A stretch of DNA of 64,000 bases from Tethya wilhelma. Lineage: Eukaryota; Porifera; Demospongiae; Tethyida; Tethyidae. The first letter of the stretch is position 1. Every line of letters starts with the position of its first letter. The stretch covers positions 3,138,925 through 3,202,924 of the forward strand of contig CAXIPT010000002.1 of NCBI GenBank assembly GCA_964030475.1, written 5' to 3'. Under the pieces are notes generated by a model, which saw only the letters and a list, made by a program, of their open reading frames with translations, was not told the origin of the DNA and did no database searches. Position numbers and translations under genes: made by a program. This document shows positions 23,162-34,800 of the stretch, in pieces.

Positions 23162-24041
23162 AATGTTTTTCACCTCAATATAACGTTCCAAGCGTTGAAA
23201 AAGTAACTATTCACAAAAGTGTTTCTTTTGTGCTAAAAAATCTTTTAAAGGCAAAATAAACGTTTTTTGTCAAATGTGTATTTTTTAGTCACAGAAAATT
23301 TTCTAAGTCAATAGTCAGTCAAAAATATTAAATTCTTTATCTGAAAACTTTGTTTATCACAATGTTTTTCACCTCAAGATAATGTTCCAAGTGTTGAAAA
23401 AAGTAACTATTCACAAATATGTTTCTTTTGTGCTAAAAAACATTTTCAAGGCAAAATAAACGTTTTTTGTCAAAAGTGTATTTTTTAGTCACAGAAAATT
23501 TTCTAAGTCGATAGTCAGTCAAAAATACTAAATTCTTTATCAGTACTGAGAGAAAACTTTGTTTATCATAATGTTTTTCACCTCAAGATAATGTTCCAAG
23601 TCTAAAAAAAAGTAACTATTCACAATAGAGTTTCTTTTGTGCTAAAAAATCTTTTCAAGGCAAAATAAACGGTTTTTGTCAAAAGTGTATTTTTTAGTCA
23701 CAGAAAATTTTCTAAGTCGATAGTCAGTCAAAAATACTAAATTCTTTATCTGTACTGTGAGAAAACTTTGTTTATCACAATGTTTTTCACCTCAAGATAA
23801 TGTTCCAAGTCTAAAAAAAAGTAAGTATTCACAATAGAGTTTCTTTTGTGCTAAAAAATCTTTTCAAGGCAAAATAAACGGTTTTTGTCAAAAGTGTATT
23901 TAATAGTCAGTCAAAACGACTAAGTTCTTTTTCTGTACTGTAAGAAAACTTTGTTTATCACAAACAATGTTTTAAGATAATGTTCCAAGTGTTGAAAAAA
24001 GTAACTATTCACAAAAGTGTTTCTTTTGTGCTAAAAAACAT

Positions 24042-24350
24042 TTGGGTCATTCCATTCTTAGTTGATCAAATACATACTTGTAATACATCATTTCAAAGCT
24101 TCTTTCAAGTGCTATTAGGAAATCTAGTTGGTTTCCTCATATCTTTCTCCTAGTTGAAGATAAACAATATTTTGTACCACAGAGTCAGTGGAAAATTGCA
24201 AAAATATTAAAAATTTAACCTGTTATAACTCGGAAGCCATACAACATAGGAACCTAAATATTGTTGTAGTTTTACATCTCATACACACATTGGATAAAAT
24301 CTGAGGATATGGGTCATTTTTTTGTGTTGATTCCACATGGAATGACCCAA
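24042..24350. mobile_element. MITE-like element at a satellite orientation switch
   Basis: Ends TTGGGTCATTCCAT (24042) and ATGGAATGACCCAA (to 24350). About 309 bp, AT-rich, non-coding. Satellite on its left is in one orientation and on its right in the other, so the element marks an inversion point instead of a simple insertion. Confidence 0.8.
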
Positions 24351-25734
24351 TAGTTACTTTTTTTAACATTTGGAACTTATCTTGATGTGAAAAAAATAAT
24401 TTGTGATAAATAAAGTTTTCTCACAGTACATAAAAAAACCTGTCTTTTTGACTATCAACTTAGAAACTTTTCTGTAACTAAAAAATACACTTTTGAAAAA
24501 AATACGTTTATTTTGCCTTGAAAAAAGAATGAAAAGATTTTTTAGCAAGAAAGAAACACTTTTGTGAATAGCTACTTTTTTTAACACTTGGAGCATTATC
24601 TTAAGTTAATAAACATTTTTTGTGAAAAACAAAGTTTTCTCAGAGTACAGATGAAGAATTTAGTGATTTTGACTGACTATCTACTTAGAAAATTTTCTGT
24701 GAAATATATACACTTTTCACAAAAAACTTTTATTTTACTTTGTAAAGATTTTTTAGTTCAAAAAAACACTTTTGTGAATAGTTACTTTTTCAACACTTGG
24801 ATAATTATCTTGAAGTGAAAAACTTTACGATAAACAAATTTTTCTCACAGTACATATAAGGAACTTAGTCTTTTTGACTTATTAACAATTTAGAAAATTT
24901 TAAGCGACTTGAAAATACAGTTTTGACAAAAAAACGTTTATTTTAAGTTTAAAAGGTTTTTGAGCACAATAGGTCCTTTTTTCAACACATGGAACATAAG
25001 TCGATAGTCAGTCAAATAGACTAAGTTCTTTATTTGTCCTGTGAGAAAACTTTGTTTATCGCAAACAATGTTTTTCACCTCTTAGAAAATTTTCTGTGAC
25101 TTAAAAATACAGTTTTGACAAAAAGCGTTTATTTTGCCTAAAAACATTTTTTAGCACAAAAGAAACACATTTGTGAATAGTTACTTTGTTCAAATTTTGA
25201 AACATTATCTTAAGGTAAAAAACATTTTGATAAACAAAGTATTCTCACAGTACAGATAAAGAACTTAGTGCTTTTGACTGACTATAGACTTAGATAATTT
25301 TATGTTATAAAAATACAAAAAAAGTCTATTTTGACCTGAAAAGATGTTTTTTCACTAAAGAAACACTTTTTTAAATGGTCGCTTTTTTCAACACTTGGAA
25401 CGTTATCATGAGGTGAAAAACTTTGTGATAAAGAAAGTATTCTCACAGTACAGATAAAGAATCTAGTTTTTTGACTTATTAACGATTTAGAAAATTTTCA
25501 GTGACTTAAAAAAACACTTTTGACAAAAAAGTTTATTTTGAGTTTAAAAGATTTTTAGCACAAAAGAAACACTATTCTGAATAGTTTCTTTTTTCAAAAC
25601 TTGTAGCATTATCTTGAGGTGAAAAAAGTTGTTTGAGATAAACAATGTTTTGTGTCAGTCAGTATAGATGAAGAACTAAGTCTGTTTGACTGACTATCGA
25701 TTTAGAAAATTTTCTGTGACAAAAATACCCAATT

Positions 25735-27349
25735 NCATACATATAGAGCATAAATTGTTCACCAATTACAAGACATTCATCTTCTCATGGGAATTTTGAA
25801 ATATGTGTGATCGTGATCCAAAGGTTGAATTGACAACGGTTGGACAACACTGGCTCTAGACATGGGTAGTACTTCTGTTGGAGAGGAAGTTGCTTCTGAA
25901 AATTCAGGAGTAAGAAGGACATTATTCTCTTCAGGACTGGTTACTTTCTAGGATTGCTCATGGGAGCACAACACATCCATGACTACACATGTGTGCACAC
26001 ATAATACATACCATATATACACACAAGTAGTTGTATTATATGATTGGTTACCTCTGTGTTTGTGTCTTTCTTATAGTTGTGGAAGGCAACTTGCTGCCTA
26101 AAATAATCAGCACATAGGAGAAAAATGCATATTCCCAGTACGGTAGTACTGGGTACACAGGAATGGCACGGATGGCCCATTAGCGCAATACAAATATTCA
26201 CGCGAATAACTCTGCAAAAACTGAGCGCTTAGCACTAAAAGGCTTCTTAAGCTACTATTTAGCTCTTTCTCTTTCTAATGAGCCCAAAAACATGGCCTAA
26301 AACCATCGCTAAAGTAACAAACACAAACATGCCAAACCTCCAAATTTCTCCATCTTCTTCTTCTTATTCTTCTATGTTGGCAGGACCTTTCTCAGTGACC
26401 GCTCACTTTCAGAAGCTGATCCATGAACTAATAAACTTGGTTTCTTTGTCTTCACGTGCTTTTGGCATCGGTTTTTCGTGTCTCTCCTTGAGTGGCAAGA
26501 TACAATGCCTAAAGCGCCCTCTCCATATGGTCGCCATTAATTTCTAAACTCGTTCATTATTCATTAGCTAGCTAGCCGGCCCGCACGTGCACGTGAATTG
26601 TACCCGTAGACTTAGCGACCATTTCTATAGCAACACCTCTTCTCAACAAAGTTCTTTTCAACAAAGTTCTGTCTCTTGAATCTGTAGTTGTGTTGTCTTC
26701 GCACTTACGCAAAGCTAAGTCAAACAATATTCAATTCAACATATTCTCTTTATTAGAAAATAGACCCTAACTAGTAGTAAAAACTGTGGACAGTTTACAG
26801 CTCTCGTTTCAAACATCTCATTATACTATATTAAAAGGTAAGTTCTCTATAGCTAATAATAAATATGATTGCACAGTATAATTATTATTATTGCCTTCCT
26901 ATAACGTAGCTATAAACATCTTACAGTGCTGATAATTAATATTTACAGACCCAACTCAGGCTACTACTACTTTGTTATCCTCAATTGTGATCGTGACAAC
27001 CGTGACACTGTATTGCCACTAACTTATAAATCATCTCAACACTCAATTACATTTATCTACAATAGTGTCAGTCTAATAAGCATCCACACTACTCCATTTA
27101 CAAGGTATGGTGAGCTGTTGTACATGATAAGTATATACATGTAATGACAATTAACCACAAATGCAGGGCTAATATCATCAAGTTCTACTGTAGTATGCTC
27201 TATCTACATCTCATTTAATAGCAGCTAAGTTATATATCAGGGAATGCACTAGTTGCATATAATTATTATAGCGTACAAACAATAGTACTATACTGAACTA
27301 TATACCATTAGCACGTGAAGTATAGTATTTACACTTGTAAATTTGCAAG
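25735..27349. other. Spacer between satellite array 1 and the Helitron
   Basis: Starts at an N (25735). It includes the inverted dispersed repeat at 26125-26575, then AT-rich sequence with CACGTGCACGTG at 26584-26595. The last 750 bp may hold the Helitron 5' end, but no diagnostic terminus could be fixed. No gene seen. Confidence 0.5.
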
Positions 27350-29768
27350 ATGCCTACAAAGCAACAAAAACAACGGGCTCTGCGCAAAAAGAGGTACTTA
27401 GATAATGTTGAACAAGAGAAGGAAACTAAGAAAAAAAGATATTTAAAGAATAATGATCAACATAAAGCAGACATGCGTACCTACTCGAAATCTAGTTACC
27501 TTTGTAATGCTAGAAGAAAGCAAAGAATGTCTAACGAAAATTACAAACTAGACCCTGAAACTAAGAAAGTGTACACTAGAAATAGTTATTCAATAAATGC
27601 TGAGCCATTTAAAGCCTCTTCTAAAGAGGCCTATGCTAAAAACCCTGAGGGGAAAAAACAAGCCTCAAGGAAAAATTACAAAAAAGACCCCAATGTCAAA
27701 AAGGCAGCCTCTAAAAAAAACTACCAAAAAAACCCTCAGGTCAAAAAAGCAGCTTCAAAGAAAAATTACTCTAAAAGTTCAGCTGCTAGAAAAATTGTGA
27801 TGAAAGCCTACCACATTAGGAACAGAAAAGCTATTTGTGCACAAAAACGAGACAAATATGCCCTTTCTGAGCCTAAACGTGAAGAATGTGAAAGGCACAG
27901 GAAACACCTGGCTGAGCTAATGTATCAGAACAAGCAAATCAGAGCTAAATTGATGAAAGCTTACAAAAGAGTTTCAAATGTTTCAAAAGTTTCAGCTAGG
28001 GCTGTTTGTGGTGTAGCAGCAAAAAAATTGTTCAGCATGCTGCTAGATTACCGTAGAGAGTACACAAATCTCCTACGTAAGTCTACCAAATCTAACAAAT
28101 CCATGAAGATAGAGAAGTTAGAAGATTTTGGTAATCGTTGCCACACTGCTATCACCGAGCCATACTTTTATGACTCAGCTTACCAACAGGTTAAGCGTAA
28201 ACAAGCTCTGCCTGTAAATTCAAAAGGCCAGTGTGTTGTAGCTGAGATCACTGTTGTGCAAAAAAAACAAAAACAAGAGTGATAATGACAAAAAGTCATC
28301 AGATGATGATGCTCAAAATAAAAAACAAACCAGAGAGATATGGCCATGCACCGAAGAGTGCAAGGCCATAACTGATAGTGAAGTTGAATCAATTATTTCA
28401 CTTAGACAGTCGTTTGACAAACCAATTGATCAACTGAAAAAAGATCTGTACACGTGTGATGATGGCTGTCCAAACGCCCATCAAGAACGATTCTCTCACT
28501 ACGATGAAGAGAATGACCGGCTGTATTTCGACACAAATAGTGGACATCCACTGTTGTGTTCAAATGATACAAATTGTCAGAGTAAGCTCAGAATTTTGCG
28601 TCATGCGTCTACACATTTTCCAAGACTGGTTACTTTCCTGTACAATTTGTACAATTGCCTTCGCTGTTTTAAAGAGCTTCAAAAGTTTGAGGAAGCACTC
28701 ACACAAGGGGATTTAGAATACCTGCTGTGTGTGTCTAGCATTGGAGACAACTTTGAAGAACTTTTCAGTACCAAGGTTGATGAAGTATATAAAATGTCTT
28801 CAGATGATGAAGACGACCCAAGCATGGAAGGTCTAGAAACTACCTTACTGCTGAATCATGCTCAACTCATAGCTGACTACGAGAAAGAGCTTGATGACCA
28901 TGCTGAGCATGTTTGCTGTTCATGTGAACGACTCCACCAGAGAAAATCAGTATCTAGAGTGAAGCTTAGTGACAACCTAGGTACTGTGGTTTGGCCTTCA
29001 CTGAAAGCCTACATCGCAGAGAACAACCCAAATGCCAGCAATGAGGTACTCTACATGTGTAAGCCAATGATCAGAAAAGATCGATTGCCGCCACGTTGTG
29101 TCCTCAATGGGTTGAGTGTTTTGCCAGTTCCTCCAGAACTGTCAAAACTAGACGTATTGAGTATGCAACTCGTCCAACGTGCTAAGAGCTATCAGACAGT
29201 GGTAAGACTGGGCACGTACACGGGAAAAGTACCCACGTACAATTCCCTGAAAGCCTGCAAAGGTACAATGTTTTTTCTTCCTCTACCATTGAACAGAACA
29301 ATGGACACCCTGGATCAGGTGAATCAATCAGATTTACCTGATCCAGAGTTGTACGTGATTGTCAATGGTAGACCAACAAAAGATGGCGTTGTATGGCGAA
29401 ACATGTTCAATGTTGATGCCATAAAAAAAAGCTGTAGAAAAGCTTAGAGAAATCAACTGGCTCTACAAAGATGTAGAAGATTCCTCTGTTGATGAAGCTG
29501 CAAAAAAAGTCATAGAGGTAGTGAATCATGCCAATAGCAAGGTGCTTGAGAAGGCTACCCAGGAGGACATAGCTTCCTTTCAGTCTTACACCATTAGAAA
29601 CATGGAGAGTAAGATTCCCGTCCATTCAGACATTGACCAGTTTGTAGCTAAGAAGGTCAGAGAAGATCCTATTAGCAACAAACAGCAGCACCTGGATGTC
29701 ATGTGCTTCCCAGATCTGTTTCCCACTGGTGAGTTTGGGGAGTACCACCCCCGGCAGTCCAAGATAGG
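27350..29768 (+). pseudogene. Helitron Rep/helicase-type protein, N-terminal part (frameshifted)
   Basis: Three open pieces in successive frames form one protein. 27350-28282 starts MPTKQQKQRALRKKRY and is Lys-rich with KNYKKxP-type repeats. 28254-29447 has several Cys pairs and the domain often placed N-terminal to the Helitron Rep domain (DUF6570-like). About 29430-29768 includes the conserved-looking DVMCFPDLFPTGEFGEYHP. The frame changes lie at A-runs near 28258 and 29424, so they may be true decay or indel errors. The coding frame stops abruptly at 29768 where DIRS sequence begins and resumes at 48712. Confidence 0.85.
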
Positions 29769-29930
29769 AGTGAGGGATTTCAAGCGTGTATTGAGGGATC
29801 TCAGGTTGATAACCGGCCTCCAGCCGCCGTCCTTCTTGGGAACCAGAAAAATGCTGCTGTAATATTCCTGACTCAGGAAATTCCATTTGGGTTATAGCCA
29901 ATGATTGAAGTAATGGAGAAGCCTGGGATA

Positions 29931-30925
29931 CTATTGCCCCTTTGATGAGGCTGTTGGGTAGTTGGGGCGTTTCCCCTTGTTCTGCTGATGTTGCTGACGA
30001 TTGAAAGGCGGTCTGTAGGTTCGTCCCGACCCCCGTCCACATTCGGAGGTGGGGCCCTGTTGAAAAAACTCCATGTTTTTCTGCCCCAATGATGTCTTGG
30101 ATACCTCCGTCTTGGAGGAGACCTTCTTCATGGCAGCTAGCGAGTCAGCCCTATCAGTGAGTGCCTTGTGCACCTTACCCCCAAAGAGGAGTTTCTCATC
30201 AGGCTGATGCTCCTGGCATATGCCAGCAAGGGCCGATCCCAGAGTAGGATTCTGCTTCTTCATCTTAAAGACGATGTTGTCCCTTCTGCACTGCGACACA
30301 TAGTTGCTGGAGTTCCCAATAAGGACCAGAGTCTTCTGGATCATTTCCAGGATGCAATCAACGGGCATAAGGTGTTCATGGCCACTCGAGAAGCCTTGCT
30401 CATCCAGGTCCCTCCATAAACTCAGTACTGGTGCTGCTGCCGAATTCACCGAGGACTGGATGTGCTTATAGGTATCATCCACTTTCTTAGGGAAGGATTT
30501 ACCCATAAAATCCTTAATAGCATCATCTGTCTTCAGGTATTGCAGGGCAGTTGAGTCTGGGAACCTTTTAGGCAGGAACGAAAATGCTTCTGAGCATATT
30601 TCTCAATTGGCTCTGGGAGCTTCTTCCTCAACCTTTTATAAAAGGAGTCAGGATCGAGAGGTTCGGCTAGAGTTGGCTCCTCATTCTCTTCCTCCGACTC
30701 CAGCTCTATGTAAGCTTACTCTGGGTCAAAATAACGGGGTTTCTTACTTCCCCCTCCCTTGGGTGGTTCATCGTCTCTCTTCCTCTTGCCCTTAGCCATG
30801 AAGCTAGACATTGAAAGAGCTTAGGGTGGGTTCCATGTGAGTGGAGCTTGGTAAGCAATATTTGCCATGTAGTCAATTGCACCCTGAACCCCTGCAGAGC
30901 TCTGTTGACCTGTGGGCAATGCATG
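29931..30925 (-). pseudogene. DIRS copy 1 gag-like protein
   Basis: The open part 29931-30506 gives a DIRS-type gag C-terminal region: DDTYKHIQSSVNSAAAPV, an SQCRRDNIVFKMK region, and a basic Gly/Arg/Gln-rich tail with RTYRPPFNRQQHQQNKG. The N-terminal part upstream (to 30925, with acidic ESEEE-like and KKPR stretches) is in other frames. The start is displaced by an insertion at about 30926-31310. Probable nucleic-acid-binding structural protein of the element; broken. Confidence 0.75.
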
Positions 30926-31310
30926 GAGCAAGCTTTTCAAGTCCAGGAGGCTTGCGGTTTTTCCGCCAAATGGCCAAATGTCGAGCATATCAAAAATGCG
31001 ATCGCACAGTATTGCTTCTGTACTTTAGAACAGGAAGTACCTATATCTTTTTATCCAGCATTTCGATTTTTCCCTAGTTTTGCAAATTTGCGCCCTAAAT
31101 TATTAAACAGGAAGAGTTGAACTTATGACTTCCTCAATCAATGGACCTTGAACTCTGGCACCCGTTCCGCCAAACTGAGCTAAAGTTAGTGAAGTTTTGC
31201 TTGCTCTCCCATTGTTACAATACAAAATTTTGCATATTAATGAGATGCAAATTAGGCTTGTACTTTTTATGTAGCACAGCTGCATGTAACTGTTAGTACT
31301 ACAATTTCTA
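30926..31310 (-). mobile_element. Insertion in DIRS copy 1 with a tRNA-like (SINE-type) head
   Basis: About 385 bp are present here and absent from DIRS copy 2 at 55318-55325. On the - strand the segment 31104-31192 holds TAGCTCAGTTTGGCGG (box A-like) and AAGTTCAACTCTTCC (box B-like), about 55 bp apart. This is the layout of a tRNA-derived SINE promoter. Target duplication not clear. Confidence 0.5.
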
Positions 31311-31314
31311 GCCA

Positions 31315-31860
31315 TGGTTTTCGAGAGATTGTACTCTGGACCCCCGCAGAGTTCCGTGGACTCTGTGGGAAATAATAGACAGTATGATGGGCTAAGCCTT
31401 AATGCATACTGTTCCTGCTTACTGTGAGCAGAGTCTGATCTATTGAACTCTGGACCCCAGTGCCTTGTGGCACAGCAGAATTAGATCCTGCATGGGGAAG
31501 AGAGCAATGAGACGGTGAGACAGTCTGGGATCTGGATAAAACCGTCCCGCTTACTGTCAGGTTAGACAGTCTGGGATCTGGATAAAACCATCCCGCTTAC
31601 TGTCAGCAGTCTGGGCAATTTCCAATCCTGCTTACTGCCTGTCCAGGTTGAAAAACCCTGGCCTGGGCCATTAAGGTCCCACTCGTACCCGGGGGAGGAG
31701 TCATGTAAGGGTTCGTGACCGCCCCTATATAGCAGTTGCTGGGTTGTATCCTTGTGGTGTCTGCACTAGCTTGAAATTTCTGTGCTTGAGGAGCTCCTAG
31801 GAGCGTGTTGACGTTATAACTCATCCTGTCACTCGAGGTAGAAAGCGTAAAACTGCGACT
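31315..31860 (-). other. DIRS copy 1 leader with short tandem repeats
   Basis: Leader-like region with two copies of a roughly 40-bp unit containing AGTCTGGGATCTGGATAAAA (31528-31610), matching 55538-55630 in copy 2. No conserved protein identified. Confidence 0.6.
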
Positions 31861-34800
31861 TCGGTAGTAAAACTAGCACTGTCAACTACACTTGCTAAAT
31901 CTCTTCGAGCAAAAAAAGAGGCCGCCTTTTTTGGGGGTCACATGACATTATATACGCATGCGCAGATGCCTAAATTATAATTGAATTCTTTAAATATTAT
32001 CTGCTTTCGGGTATTTGGAGGCCAAACACTTGTCATGTATGCAGTCTTGTCACGAAGTAGAATAATCTTTTTAAGACAAAAAAAACTTTTCTTGTCAAAA
32101 GTGTATTTTTAAGTCAAAAAAATTTTCTAAGTCGATACTCAGTCAAAAAGACAAAGCTCTTTATGTGCACAATGAGAAACTTAATCTTTTCAAAGAAAAA
32201 TAAAAGTTTTTTGTCAAAAGTGTATTTTTATGTCACAGAAAATTTTCTAAGTCGATAGTCAGTCAAAAAGACTAAGTTTATTATCTGTACTGTGAGAAAA
32301 CTTTGTTTATCACAAACAATGTTTTTTTTCATCTCAAGATAATGTTCCAAGTGTTGAGAAAAGTAACTATTCACAAAAGTGTTTCTTTTCTGCTAAAAAT
32401 TTTTTTCAAGGCAAAATAAATGTTTTTTGTTAAATGTGAACTTTTTTGTCACAGAAAATTTTTTAAGTCAATAGTCAGTCAAAAGGACAAAGTTATTTAT
32501 CTGTACTGTGAGAAAACTTTGTTTATCACAAACAATGTTTTTCACCTCAAGATAATGTTCCGAGTGTTGAAAAAAGTAACTAGTCACAAAAGTGTTTCTT
32601 TTGTGCTAAAAGATGTTTTTTAAGTAAACTAAACGTTTTTTGTTAAAAGTGTACATTTTGTCACAGAAAATTTTCTAAGTCAATAGTCAGTCAAAAAGAC
32701 AAATATCTTTATTTGTACTCTGAGAAAACTTTGTTTATCACAAACAATGTTTTTCTCCTCAAGATAATTTTCCATGTGTTGAAGAAAGTAACTATTCAAT
32801 AAAGTTTTTCTTTTGTGCAAAAAATTTTTTTCAAGGCAAAATAACCTTTTATTTTAAAAGTGTATTTTTTAGTCACAGAAAATTTTCTAAGTTTATAGTC
32901 AGACAAAAACACTAAGTTCTAAATCTGTAAAGTAAGAAAACTGTTTATCACTGTTTTTCACTCAAGATAATGTTGTAAGTGTTGAAAAAGAAATATTCAC
33001 AAAAGTGTTTCTTTTGTGCTGAAAAATGTTTTCAAGGCAAAATAAAATTTGTTTTTTAAAAGTGAATTTTTAAGTCACAGAAAATTTTCTAAGTTGATAG
33101 TCAGTCAAAAAGACTAAATTCTTCATCTGCACTGTGAGAAAACTTTCTTTATCTCAAACAATGTTTTTCACCTCAAGATAATGTTACAAGTTTTCATTCA
33201 CAAAAGTGTTTCTTTTGTGCCAAAAAACCTTTTAAACTCAAAATTAACGTTTTTTGTTTAAAGTGTATTTTTAAGTCACTGAAAATTTTCCAAATAGTTA
33301 ATAAGTCAAAAAGACTAAGTCTTTATCTGTACTGTGAGAAAACTTTTTATCACAAAGTTTTTTCACCTCATGATAACGTTCCAAGTGTTGAAAAAAGCGA
33401 CCATTTACAAAAGTGTTTCTTTAGTGCAAAAAAATTTTTTCAAGGCAAAATAGACGTTTTCTGTCAAAAGTGTATTTTTAGTAACATAAAAGCACTAAGT
33501 TCTTTATCTGTACTGTGAGAATACTTTGTTCATCACAATGTTTTTCACCTTAAGATAATGTTCCAAAAGTTGAAAAATAAACTATTCATAAATGTGTTTC
33601 TTTTGAGCTAAAAAATGTGTTCAGGGCAAAATAAACGCTTTTTGTCAAAGGTGTATTTTTAAGTCACAGAAAAATTTCTAAGTTGATAGTAAGTACAAAA
33701 GACTAAGTTCTTTATCTGTACTGTGAGAAAACTTTGTTTATCACAAACAATGTTTTTCATCTCATGATAATGTTTCAAGTGTTGAAAAAAGNAGTGTACT
33801 TTAAAGTCACAGAAAAGTTTCTAAGTAGATAGTCAAAATGACTTAAGTTCTTCATCTGTACTGTGAAAAAACTTTATTTGTTTTAAACAATATTTTTCAC
33901 CTCAAGATAATGTGACGAGTGTTGAAAAAAGAAACCATTCACAAAAGTGTTTCTTTTGTGCTAAAAAATCATTTCAAGGTAAAAAATAAACCTTTTTTGT
34001 CAATAGTTTGTAACAGAAAATTTTCTAAGTCGACAGTCAGTGCAAAAGACTACAAACAATGTTTTTCACTTTAATATAATGTTCCAAGTGTTGAAAAAAA
34101 TAACTATTAACAAAAGTGTTTATTTTGTGCTAAAAAATATTTTCAAGGCAAAATAAACGTATTTTGTCAAAAGTGTATTTTAGTCACAAAAAATTTTCTA
34201 AGTCGATAGTCAGTCAAAAAGACAAATATCTTCATTTGTACTCTGAGAAAACTTTGTTTATCACAAACAATGTTTTTCTCCTCAAGATAATTTTCCATGT
34301 GTTGCAGAAAGTAACTATACAATAAAGTTTTTCTTTTGTGCAAAAAAAATTTTTCAAGGCAAAATAACCTTTTTTTTTCAAAAGTGTATTTTTTAGTCAC
34401 AGAAAATTTTCTAAGTTTATAGTCAGACAAAAAGACTAAGTTCTATAAAGTGAGAAAACTGTTTATCACTATGTTTTTAACTGAAGATAATGTTGTAAGT
34501 GTTGAAAAAGAAATATTCACAAATGTGTTTCTTTTGTGCTAAAAAATGTTTTCAAGGCAAAATAAACACTTTTTGTTAAAGGTGTATTCTTAGTCACAGA
34601 AAAATTCCTAAGTTGATAGTAAGTACTAAAGACTAAGTTCTTTGTCTGTACTCTGAGAAAACTTTGTTTTTCGCAAACAATGTTTTTCACCTCAAGATGT
34701 TTCATGTGTTGAAAAAACTAACTATTCAATAAAGTGTTTCTTTTGTGCTAAAAAATCTTTTCAAGGCATAATAAACCTTTTTGTCAAAAAAGTATTTTTT

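Larger units (their letters stand above)
17990..25734. repeat. Satellite array 1, interrupted by nested transposons
   Basis: Units of the AT-rich satellite appear at 17995-18115, 19616-19800, 21771-21864, 23162-24040 and 24351-25734. Period from one GTCACAGAAAATTTTC to the next is about 209 bp (for example 23488 to 23697). From 19616 to 24040 units read in one direction; from 24351 to 25734 they read in the opposite direction. It ends at the N at 25735. No coding function is seen. Confidence 0.85.
29769..32063 (-). mobile_element. DIRS copy 1, gag-side half (separated from its other half)
   Basis: Matches 53935-56090 of DIRS copy 2. It begins in the middle of the reverse transcriptase region and runs through gag and leader to the outer end GTAGAAT at 32063. 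The end contains a terminal repeat segment with TGCGCATGCG and TATATAAT-like motifs. At 32064 the sequence passes directly into satellite. The other half is at 45619-48711. Confidence 0.9.

Noticed and set aside
27597..27800. Separate Lys/Thr-rich protein inside the Helitron N-terminal region
   Set aside because: Out-of-frame shadow of the Lys-rich Helitron frame.
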